NCBI GenBank assembly: GCA_905233795.1
Contig: CAJOFP010000307.1
Span: 1-5,141, forward strand
From: an uncultured Oscillibacter sp.
GTDB lineage: Bacteria > Bacillota > Clostridia > Oscillospirales > Oscillospiraceae
Length of the DNA: 5,141 nucleotides
Direction of reading: 5' to 3'
Positions within the stretch are counted from its first letter, which is position 1. Every line of letters begins with the position of its first letter. The notes below the pieces were generated by a model that did no database searches, was not told the origin of the DNA, and was given only the letters and a program-made list of their open reading frames with translations. A program made the translations under genes and the position numbers. Shown piece after piece: positions 1 to 5,128 of the stretch.

Positions 1-185
1 CCCCCTTGTTGTATAGCTTTTTTATTTTATATATTATTTTATATATTATTTATTATATTATCATCCATGATACAAAAAGGCAAGTAAAATAAAACTCTCT
101 TGTGAAAGACCATAAATATTAAATAATATTAAATAAAATATTAAAAAAATATGAAATAAAAAACGCGGCGCCGATTTGAAACGCC

Positions 186-214
186 TTGTCAAGCGCGGGG
201 AATTTCGCTAAAAT
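186..214 (+). promoter_or_regulatory. sigma-A-type promoter of the solute-binding lipoprotein gene
   Basis: A -35 box TTGTCA (186-191) and a -10 box TAAAAT (209-214) are separated by exactly 17 bases. Each differs from consensus at one position. The predicted start near 221 gives a leader of about 48 nt before the ATG at 269. The sequence upstream (1-185) is mostly A/T and holds no gene that I can support. That the promoter is active is an inference from spacing and match only. Confidence 0.55.
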
Positions 215-238
215 ATGACTTGAAAATATAAAAAAATA

Positions 239-259
239 CGGGATTCTCCCGCAAGGAGG
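239..259 (+). promoter_or_regulatory. leader hairpin plus strong ribosome binding site of the lipoprotein gene
   Basis: A small perfect hairpin, CGGGA-TTC-TCCCG (239-251), sits directly before the Shine-Dalgarno sequence AGGAGG (254-259). The Shine-Dalgarno lies nine bases before the ATG at 269 and fixes that start. The hairpin leaves the ribosome binding site exposed, so a role in mRNA stability is more likely than occlusion; this is inference. Confidence 0.5.
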
Positions 260-268
260 AAATTTTAT

Positions 269-1636
269 ATGAAAGCGAAATGGATCGCGCTGGCGCTAAT
301 TCTATGCCTGACGGCCTGCGGAATTTCAGACCGTGAAAACCCCGCGATTTCCGAAACGTCTGAAACGATTGAAACGCCTGAAATATCTGAAGCGTCCGAA
401 TCGACCGAAATCCCGGATACATCCGGAACGCTTGAAACGCCCGAAATCCGGTATCAGTTTAAAGAAAAATCGAACGCCGGCGGCGTATACGCGAAGGAAG
501 AGAGCGCGGAATTAGAAAATAATAATTATAATTATAATTATAATAATGATCAAGACCGGATTTTAAAAATCGGCGTATTTGAACCGCGAAGCGGCGATAA
601 CGGCGCGGGCGGCAAACAGGAAATTTTAGGGATTCAATACGCCCATTATATCCAGCCTTCTTTAGATATTAACGGCGAGACTTACGATGTCCATCTTGAA
701 ATCGCGGATAATAAAACCACGCCGGAAAACGCCCCGGAAGCCGCCGAATATTTAATTAATCGCGGCGTAGCTGTCATATTAGGCTCTTACGGTTCCGGCG
801 CGTCCATAGCGGGCGGCGAGATTTTCTCTCAAGCCGGGATTCCCGCGATTGGCGCAAGCTGTACAAATCCTAAAGTCACGGCTGATTGCGACGTTTATTT
901 CAGAATCTGCTATCAAGACGCGTTCCAAGGCGCCGCGCTGGCCGATTACGCCGGAACGCTGGGCGTATATACCGCCTATACGCTGGCTATGGACGGCAAT
1001 CAATACGATCAAGGCGTCGTGGATTATTTCACCCGCGAATTTGAGGCGCGGGGCGGCAGAGTGATTTCCGATCAATTCCCGGAGGGCTGCGCCGATTTCG
1101 ATTCTTATATCCGACGCGCCATTGAAGAGGAAGCGGGTGTGATTTTAGCGCCCGTATCTGTCAATTACGCCCGTTTTATTATTAAATCCGCGCTGTTTTA
1201 TAATTTCCAAGGCGTTTTATTGGGCGCCGACACATGGGACAATCATTTGATTTTACAGGATGTAAAAGGCCGTGATATTCGTATTGACGTTTCGACATTT
1301 TATCGGGAAAGCGGGTCTGATTTTGACAAAGGCATTCGGGAATGGCTGAACGCCAATCCCGATATGCTATACGACAACGGCGGCAGCGATATGGTTTCAT
1401 CCGTTACCGCTATGGGATATGACGCTTATTTTACCGCGTTAGCGGCGGCGGAAAAAGCGGGCGGCGCGGAGCCGGATCAGATTCTGCAAGCGCTTCCCTC
1501 CGTGGTTTATACGGGCGTATCCGGCGCAATCGCTTTTGACTACAAAGGCGACGCCCTGCGCGATGAAATTTATATCAAAAGCGCGAATACGCAAAGCGGC
1601 GAATGGGAATTTATCACAACCCAGAGATTAAGATAA
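269..1636 (+). CDS. ABC transporter solute-binding lipoprotein, branched-chain amino acid (LivJ) type
   Basis: This 455-residue protein is predicted to be exported and anchored to the outer face of the membrane, where it would capture a small solute for an ABC importer. Residues 1-17 form a lipoprotein signal peptide (Lys-charged N-end, hydrophobic core, lipobox LTAC with Cys17). Residues 18-97 are a long low-complexity tether: a degenerate three-residue repeat rich in Ser, Glu, Thr and Pro (28-60), then an Asn/Tyr tract (84-93). The periplasmic-binding fold of the Peripla_BP_6 type runs from about residue 98 (ILKIGVFEPRSG) to the C-end. It includes the D147-N-K-T-T-P segment and the GSYGSGAS ligand-side loop (172-179), followed by the GIPAIGASCTNP stretch. 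Ligand specificity cannot be read from sequence; leucine/isoleucine/valine, other amino acids, amides or urea are all possible. No permease or ATPase gene is adjacent, so it is either an orphan binding protein or serves a transporter encoded elsewhere. It has its own promoter and a strong ribosome binding site. Confidence 0.88.
   Translation: MKAKWIALALILCLTACGISDRENPAISETSETIETPEISEASESTEIPDTSGTLETPEIRYQFKEKSNAGGVYAKEESAELENNNYNYNYNNDQDRILKIGVFEPRSGDNGAGGKQEILGIQYAHYIQPSLDINGETYDVHLEIADNKTTPENAPEAAEYLINRGVAVILGSYGSGASIAGGEIFSQAGIPAIGASCTNPKVTADCDVYFRICYQDAFQGAALADYAGTLGVYTAYTLAMDGNQYDQGVVDYFTREFEARGGRVISDQFPEGCADFDSYIRRAIEEEAGVILAPVSVNYARFIIKSALFYNFQGVLLGADTWDNHLILQDVKGRDIRIDVSTFYRESGSDFDKGIREWLNANPDMLYDNGGSDMVSSVTAMGYDAYFTALAAAEKAGGAEPDQILQALPSVVYTGVSGAIAFDYKGDALRDEIYIKSANTQSGEWEFITTQRLR
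350..448 (+). repeat. degenerate Ser/Pro-Glu-Thr/Ile tripeptide repeat in the lipoprotein tether
   Basis: Codons 28-60 of the lipoprotein repeat a nine-base unit of the type TCT-GAA-ACG, giving a run such as SETSETIETPEISEA that decays toward its end. It encodes a flexible acidic spacer between the lipidated Cys17 and the binding domain. The repeat is imperfect, so it is probably old or under selection rather than a fresh slippage product. Confidence 0.7.
518..547 (+). repeat. in-frame A/T microsatellite encoding an Asn-Tyr tract
   Basis: AAT and TAT codons alternate here to give NNNYNYNYNN (residues 84-93), built on a TATAAT hexamer. Its pure A/T composition matches the intergenic spacers rather than the rest of the gene. 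It lies between the acidic tether and the folded domain, where length changes in multiples of six bases would be tolerated. Confidence 0.7.
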
Positions 1637-1705
1637 AAATTTTAAAATAATTATAAAAAATTTATAATTTATAAAATCAAGTATAAAATCAGCGGCGGCG
1701 GGGAA

Positions 1706-1720
1706 TCCTGTATCACAGGA
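1706..1720. promoter_or_regulatory. perfect short dyad in the spacer before rubrerythrin
   Basis: TCCTGT-ATC-ACAGGA is a perfect 6-bp inverted repeat with a 3-base centre, and it stands out in an otherwise A/T-rich spacer (1637-1806). It lies 70 bases after the lipoprotein stop codon and about 100 bases before the rubrerythrin start. It could be a weak terminator, since the + strand continues with AAAATTATTTATTT, though this is not a clean T-run. It could equally be an operator for the rubrerythrin gene. No clear promoter for rubrerythrin can be picked out because the flanking DNA is almost pure A/T. Confidence 0.3.
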
Positions 1721-1808
1721 AAATTATTTATTTAAATTATTAAAAATATTAAATTAAATAATTTTCGGGATATAAAAATAATTTAAATAATAAAAAATAA
1801 TAAAATTT

Positions 1809-1814
1809 GGAGGA
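1809..1814 (+). promoter_or_regulatory. ribosome binding site that sets the rubrerythrin start
   Basis: GGAGGA lies seven bases before the ATG at 1822. An in-frame TTG at 1807 would extend the protein by five residues, but it overlaps the Shine-Dalgarno sequence and is therefore rejected as the start. Confidence 0.7.
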
Positions 1815-1821
1815 ATTTCCC

Positions 1822-2407
1822 ATGCCCGTGGCGTTACAGGACAGCCGGACGGCGCAAAATCTCATGCGCGCTTTCGCCGGGGAAAGTCAGGCCCGCAATC
1901 GCTATACGTTCGCGGCGGAATTATGCCGGAATCAGAATCTGCATATACTTTACCGCCAATCAGGAAAAAGAACACGCCGAGATTTTTTATCGGCATTTAT
2001 CGGCTTTAAACGGGCAAAAAATCAATATACAAGCCGATTATCCGATTGCGATTACGGATAATATAAGCGAATTGCTTCAAGCGTCTCAGGATTTTGAAAC
2101 GGAAGAATTTCAGGATTTATATCCGGCTTTCGCCGAAATCGCCCGTCAGGAGGGATTTAAGGAAGTCGCCCGGTCATTCGATATGATTGCCAAGATTGAA
2201 AAAACGCACGGCGATCGATTTCAAACGTATTTCAATTTATTGCAAAACGGCGAATTATTTTCCTGTAACTCCCCTTGCGCTTGGTTATGCCTGAACTGCG
2301 GGCATATTCACGAGGGTTCCGCCGCGCCGGAGACCTGTCCGGTCTGTTCGCACAATCAGGGATTTTTTATCCGTCTGGATATGGCTCCTTACGGCGCTTT
2401 TCAATAA
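1822..2407 (+). pseudogene. rubrerythrin (peroxide-scavenging diiron protein), frame broken near 1948
   Basis: Rubrerythrins reduce hydrogen peroxide in the cytoplasm of anaerobes, using a diiron four-helix domain fed by a rubredoxin-like iron site. The N-terminal 42 codons read MPVALQDSRTAQNLMRAF and then AGESQARNRY, with the first diiron Glu at 21. From about 1949 the family pattern continues in the next frame: FTANQEKEHAEIFYRHL (second Glu and His), the Glu-rich helix with FETEEFQDLYPAF, then AKIEKTHGDRF. It ends with a C-terminal rubredoxin-like domain carrying CLNCG and CPVC. All expected metal ligands are therefore present across the two frames. Only one base separates the two parts, where family members as I remember them have about six residues, so roughly 17 nt are missing. 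Read as given, translation stops at 2061 after an aberrant tail. With the gap filled the protein would be about 200 residues, normal for the longer clostridial type. It may be a true pseudogene or an assembly error. The gene is convergent with rplA. Confidence 0.85.
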
Positions 2408-2433
2408 ATAATTTAATTAATTATTTAATATAA

Positions 2434-2479
2434 AAAATACCCGCTTTTTCGATTTGATTACCGGAAAAGCGGGTATTTT
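2434..2479. terminator. bidirectional intrinsic terminator between rubrerythrin and rplA
   Basis: A perfect 15-bp inverted repeat (2434-2448 with 2465-2479, core TACCCGCTTTT/AAAAGCGGGTA) can be extended inward by three more pairs, including one T-G wobble, leaving a 10-base loop. The 5' arm is flanked by A-runs and the 3' arm by T-runs, so each strand gives a GC-rich stem followed by a U-tract. It lies 27 bases after the rubrerythrin stop and about 60 bases after the rplA stop on the other strand, so it can end both convergent transcripts. Confidence 0.88.
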
Positions 2480-2540
2480 ATAATTAATTATTTATATATA
2501 AATATAATATATTATATTATATAATATTATTATTTATATA

Positions 2541-3172
2541 TTAAACAAATTTCGCGGTGCTGAGCCGCACGCCCGGCCCCATCGTGGACGCCGTCACGCA
2601 GGAGCGAATATATTGACCTTTGGCGGCGGCGGGTTTCGCCTTGATAATCGCGCCGATTAACGCGTTATAATTTTCCGTCAGTTTTTCCGGCCCGAAAGAT
2701 ACTTTCCCGATCGGGCAGTGAATAATATTGGTCTTGTCAAGACGATAGCCTTGGGCGACGGCATCAAGCCTTTGGGGCCCAGTACGCGGCCCAGACGGCC
2801 TACCATGCCCATCATATCAGGACTGGCGACGACAACATCAAAATCGAACCAGTTTTCTTTCTGGATTTTATCGACCATATCTTGATCGCCTACATAATCG
2901 GCGCCGGCTTCACGGGCGGCGTCGGCTTTGTCGGCTTTGGCGAATACCAGAACACGGACGCTTTTGCCGGTTCCGTGCGGCAATACAATCGCGCCGCGCA
3001 CCTGCTGATCCGCGTGACGGGAGTCAACGCCCAATTTGACGTGTAACTCGACCGTTTCGTCAAATTTCGCGCTTGCGGTCTTGCATACCAGACCGAAACC
3101 CTCCGCCGCGTCATATAACATGGCGCGGTCAATCTGTTTCGCGCTTTCTTTGTATTTTTTTCCTCTGAACAT
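2541..3172 (-). pseudogene. rplA: 50S ribosomal protein L1, frame broken near 2748
   Basis: L1 forms the mobile stalk at the ribosomal E site and in many bacteria represses its own operon by binding the mRNA leader. The first 141 codons are a clear L1: [17 protein letters not shown], then [27 protein letters not shown] and [13 protein letters not shown]. In frame they then run into an unrelated tail ending at 2678. The L1 C-terminal part continues in another frame from 2747: [19 protein letters not shown], then [12 protein letters not shown] and STMGPGV, with a TAA stop at 2541-2543 (68 codons). Two bases (2748-2749) stand where family members have about 21 residues, the GTVT...KAGKIE stretch, so about 61 nt appear to be lost. 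141 + 21 + 68 gives the usual length of about 230. It starts 15 bases after rplK, with a G-rich AGGGGGG ribosome site. A broken sole copy of L1 would be unusual, so an assembly or sequencing artefact must be considered. Confidence 0.85.
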
Positions 3173-3187
3173 GCCAAATCCCCCCTA

Positions 3188-3613
3188 TTATTCGCCGACG
3201 ACGACGCCCATAGACCGACAGGTTCCGGCGATCATACTCATAGCGGCTTCCAGACTTCCGGCGTTTAAATCGCGCATTTTAATTTCCGCGATTTTCTGTA
3301 TAGACGCTTTGGAAATCGTGGCGACTTTGGTTTTATTCGGCACGCCGGAGCCGGATTCGATATTGCATTCTTTTTTGATCAATACCGCCGCCGGGGGAGT
3401 TTTCGTGATAAACGAGAACGAACGATCCGCGTAAATCGTGATGACTACGGGGATAATCATGCCCACGTCGCCCTTTGTACGTTCGTTAAACTCTTTCGTG
3501 AAAGCGGCGATATTCACGCCGTGCTGGCCCAGAGCGGGGCCGACCGGCGGCGCGGGCGTCGCTTTGCCGCCGGGGATTTGTAATTTTACATAACCAGTGA
3601 TTTTTTGCGCCAT
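3188..3613 (-). CDS. rplK: 50S ribosomal protein L11
   Basis: L11 binds the GTPase-associated centre of 23S rRNA and takes part in factor-dependent steps of translation and in the stringent response. The 141 residues match the full family length. The N-terminal domain has [21 protein letters not shown] with the conserved proline-rich stretch and GQHGVNI, then FTKEFNERT and [14 protein letters not shown]. The C-terminal rRNA-binding domain has [14 protein letters not shown] and the closing [11 protein letters not shown]. Start is the ATG at 3613, with GGGAGG nine bases upstream. It is the fourth gene of the minus-strand cluster, 154 bases after nusG and 15 bases before rplA. No damage is visible. 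Confidence 0.97.
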   Translation of the reverse strand: MAQKITGYVKLQIPGGKATPAPPVGPALGQHGVNIAAFTKEFNERTKGDVGMIIPVVITIYADRSFSFITKTPPAAVLIKKECNIESGSGVPNKTKVATISKASIQKIAEIKMRDLNAGSLEAAMSMIAGTCRSMGVVVGE

Positions 3614-3620
3614 AATAACA

Positions 3621-3639
3621 GGCCTCCCGCTGTCAGGCC
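3621..3639 (-). promoter_or_regulatory. hairpin overlapping the rplK ribosome binding site
   Basis: On the minus-strand mRNA, GGCCU and AGGCC form a perfect 5-bp stem around a 9-base loop. The 3' arm includes the AGG of the Shine-Dalgarno sequence GGGAGG (3623-3628), so folding would partly mask the rplK start. L1 is known to repress the rplK-rplA mRNA by binding near this point in other bacteria. Whether this hairpin is that site is inference; I cannot see a definite L1-binding consensus. Confidence 0.4.
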
Positions 3640-3748
3640 GTATATTATAAATTTTATTATAATCATACAGCCGCGTATATTTTTATTTTATATTATCAAT
3701 CAATCGCCGTACATCCCAAAAAATATAAATATTAAATTAAATATTAAA

Positions 3749-3768
3749 ATTTATTAAATTTAATAAAT
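3749..3768. repeat. 20-bp perfect A/T palindrome at the end of nusG
   Basis: ATTTATTAAATTTAATAAAT is a perfect palindrome whose last base is also the final base of the nusG stop codon. It is made of A and T only and has no GC core, so it would be a weak terminator stem. In a spacer this rich in A and T such palindromes can arise by chance. Confidence 0.35.
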
Positions 3769-4298
3769 CAGGATGATACGCGCTCCACTTGATCCAGTTC
3801 CAAATCAATGGAAGTTTCCCGTCCGAACATGGAAACCAACACGCCAACCCGGTTTTTATCCGGTTCGACGGATTCCACAATGCCGGAAAAGCCCAAGAAA
3901 GGCCCGTCCGTAATACGAACCATGTCGCCCTCTTGATACGATACGACCACTTCATGACCTTCCATGCCCCAACTCTGGACTTCCTCGTCCGTCAACGGGA
4001 TCGGATTGTTCGCGGAACCGACGAAACCCGTCACGCCGCGGATATTGCGCACTAAATGCCATGTGTCGTCCGTAAGAACCATTTTGACCAGAACATAACC
4101 CGGAAATGTCTTTCGCTCGACTTCACGGGTCTCGCCCGTCTCCGACACTTCCGTGATTTTGTCCATGGGGATTTCAATCCGAAGAATCATGTCCTCCAGA
4201 TGCCGTCCGGCGACGAATTTCTCAATATTGCTTTTCACCGCGTTTTCATAGCCGGAATAGGTATGCACGACATACCATTTCGCGTCCTGTATCGCCAT
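3768..4298 (-). CDS. nusG: transcription termination/antitermination factor NusG
   Basis: NusG binds RNA polymerase, affects pausing and elongation, and can couple transcription to translation or Rho. The 176-residue protein has the NGN domain at about residues 6-115 (KWYVVHTYSGYENAV, ERKTFPGYVLVKM, WHLVRNIRGVTGFVG). The C-terminal KOW domain follows at about 122-176 (GDMVRITDGPFLGFSGIV, then VLVSMFGRET). The length fits the short bacterial form. It starts ten bases after secE, and its GAGG ribosome site overlaps the secE stop codon, which suggests translational coupling. The spacer to rplK is 154 bases, mostly A/T. Confidence 0.97.
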   Translation of the reverse strand: MAIQDAKWYVVHTYSGYENAVKSNIEKFVAGRHLEDMILRIEIPMDKITEVSETGETREVERKTFPGYVLVKMVLTDDTWHLVRNIRGVTGFVGSANNPIPLTDEEVQSWGMEGHEVVVSYQEGDMVRITDGPFLGFSGIVESVEPDKNRVGVLVSMFGRETSIDLELDQVERVSS

Positions 4299-4308
4299 AT
4301 CCCGCGCC

Positions 4309-4563
4309 TCAACTGCCGAAAATCGTCAGAATCATGCGGACGACGTTCGTCGCGGCGAAGTCAAACACCCAGATACAGGCGCCTACCGCGAATGAGCATA
4401 ATAAAACCGTTCCGGTATTTTTCATCACGGTTTCGCGGTTCGGCCATACGACTTTTTTTAACTCGGCTTTCGTCTCGCGGAACCACGAGCCGCCGGTCTT
4501 TTTATTTTTATCTTTCTCTTTTTTGGACTTGACTTTCTTTTCCTCTTTTTTATCCTCCGCCAT
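4309..4563 (-). CDS. secE: preprotein translocase subunit SecE
   Basis: SecE clamps SecY in the membrane channel that exports unfolded proteins. The 84-residue protein is the short, single-span form. It has a very Lys/Glu-rich cytoplasmic N-end (residues 3-22), the conserved amphipathic segment WFRETKAELKKVVWPNRET (27-45), and one membrane helix at about 52-71. The ATG at 4563 is chosen because the next in-frame upstream Met, at 4611, would add 16 residues without family character. The ribosome site is weak: a GAAAGGG motif lies about 13 bases upstream, further than usual. It follows rpmG by 75 bases with no tRNA-Trp between them. Confidence 0.95.
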   Translation of the reverse strand: MAEDKKEEKKVKSKKEKDKNKKTGGSWFRETKAELKKVVWPNRETVMKNTGTVLLCSFAVGACIWVFDFAATNVVRMILTIFGS

Positions 4564-4638
4564 GCTTGTAAACACGCCCTTTCTATCAGATTGCCCGCCA
4601 ACATATTTCAATCATATATCGGCGACGGGGAAAATTTT

Positions 4639-4788
4639 TTACTTGGTCTCCGTGTGGGTCGTGTGTTTCTTGCAGAAGGGGCAATACTTGTGCATGGAGA
4701 GTTTGTCGGGATCGTTTTTCTTGTTCTTCATCGTGTTGTAATTGCGCTGTTTGCACTCATCACAGCGCAGCGTGACTTTCACGCGCAT
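4639..4788 (-). CDS. rpmG: 50S ribosomal protein L33
   Basis: L33 is a small zinc-ribbon-type protein of the large subunit near the E site. The 49-residue product begins [17 protein letters not shown] and ends [16 protein letters not shown]. It carries both Cys pairs, C9-x2-C12 and C36-x2-C39, so it is the zinc-binding (C+) form. The start at 4788 is supported by AAAGGAGG ending eight bases upstream; an upstream in-frame Met at 4839 has no family-like sequence after it and is rejected. It is the first gene of the rpmG-secE-nusG-rplK-rplA cluster and follows a recognisable promoter. Confidence 0.97.
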   Translation of the reverse strand: MRVKVTLRCDECKQRNYNTMKNKKNDPDKLSMHKYCPFCKKHTTHTETK

Positions 4789-4830
4789 ATTCGGCGCCTC
4801 CTTTAAATAATAAATTGCCTCCCTGTTTGG

Positions 4831-4854
4831 AAAGGGCATGAAAAAAAGCCCTTT
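4831..4854 (-). promoter_or_regulatory. leader hairpin of the rpmG operon
   Basis: In the minus-strand leader, AAAGGGC (4854-4848) and GCCCTTT (4837-4831) can pair over 7 bp around a 10-base loop containing a T-run. It begins within about 10 bases of the predicted transcription start. No U-tract follows the stem, so it is not a terminator. A role in transcript stability or control is possible but unproved. Confidence 0.4.
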
Positions 4855-4868
4855 TACAGGTAAAAATT

Positions 4869-4898
4869 AATATAACATAAATCCCGCTTCCGCGTCAA
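4869..4898 (-). promoter_or_regulatory. sigma-A-type promoter of the rpmG-secE-nusG-rplK-rplA cluster
   Basis: On the minus strand, TTGACG (4898-4893) is followed after 18 bases by TATATT (4874-4869); read as TTATAT the spacer is 17. Both boxes differ from consensus by one base. Transcription would start near 4862, giving a leader of about 74 nt before the rpmG ATG. It lies just downstream of the terminator-like region at 4943-5016, which separates it from whatever is upstream. Confidence 0.65.
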
Positions 4899-4942
4899 GA
4901 GCGTTTTTTAAATTTTTTATCATGAAAATAAAAATTAAAAAT

Positions 4943-5016
4943 AAAAAAATCCGCGAAAAAGCGGAACGCGGCCCCCAACATCGAAAGGAGTGAAACTCCA
5001 ACGGGGCCGCGTTCCG
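4943..5016 (-). terminator. probable intrinsic terminator of an upstream minus-strand transcript
   Basis: A perfect 14-bp GC-rich stem (4962-4975 with 5003-5016, core GGAACGCGGCCCC) encloses a smaller hairpin, GGAGT-GAA-ACTCC (4987-4999). On the minus strand it is followed by a second short stem, CCGC-TTTTTC-GCGG (4964-4951), and a run of seven T (4949-4943). The two stems share bases 4962-4964. An alternative CCGCG/CGCGG pairing (4971-4967 with 4955-4951) would also compete with the large stem. On the + strand no T-run follows. The likely job is to end a transcript entering from the right, ahead of the rpmG promoter. Confidence 0.5.
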
Positions 5017-5024
5017 ATTCTATA

Positions 5025-5128
5025 GCCGGACGGCTTATTCTGTTTTACGCTTATTCGCTTATTTTACGCGTTTTTCACGCCGTCCGGCGCGTCACGGACG
5101 GGTTTCCCATGCCCTATCCGAGGGACGC
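5025..5128. other. structured right-edge region: two abutting inverted repeats, identity unknown
   Basis: GCCGGACGGC (5025-5034) pairs perfectly with 5079-5088 across a 44-base loop that holds a degenerate direct repeat of TTATTC/TTTTACGC words. Directly next to it, 5089-5128 forms an imperfect 12-bp hairpin (GCGTC, CGGA and GGG pairing with CCC, TCCG and GACGC). This could be the 3' part of a structured RNA on the minus strand ending at the terminator, or the 3' end and untranslated region of a gene outside the window. In the minus strand, frames ending at 5064 (25 codons to the window edge) and 5092 (15 codons) are open, but neither end is recognisable. No tRNA, tmRNA, rnpB, SRP RNA or 5S signature was seen. 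Confidence 0.35.

Noticed and set aside
1..185. Mobile element end, attachment site or CRISPR repeats in the left spacer.
   Set aside because: Only A/T-rich sequence with no spaced repeats, terminal inverted repeats or integrase remnants.
189..422. Minus-strand open frame over the lipoprotein start.
   Set aside because: It is antisense to the signal peptide and repeat tether; its low-complexity product simply mirrors the repeat.
1650..1668. ATTATAAA-AAA-TTTATAAT, resembling a PerR-type box near a rubrerythrin gene.
   Set aside because: The spacer is nearly all A/T and contains many such dyads. It lies about 155 bases before the start codon and next to the lipoprotein stop, so the match carries little weight.
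1745..1760. A 16-17 base A/T word (AATATTAAATTAAATA) shared with 3728-3743.
   Set aside because: In several hundred bases of two-letter A/T sequence, a shared word of this length is expected by chance, so it is not evidence for a dispersed repeat element.
2062..2071. Programmed frameshift or translational bypass in rubrerythrin or rplA.
   Set aside because: Bypass needs extra bases to be skipped. Here conserved residues are missing at each junction, so the protein could not be restored by changing frame, and no slippery site is seen at 1948 or 2748.
4564..4638. tRNA-Trp between rpmG and secE, as in some bacteria.
   Set aside because: The 75 bases show no cloverleaf pairing or T-loop sequence.
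5020..5060. Minus-strand ACAGAAT...CCGGCTATAGAA, resembling the 3' end of RNase P RNA.
   Set aside because: The other universally conserved RNase P segments are not found beside it, and the spacing is wrong.
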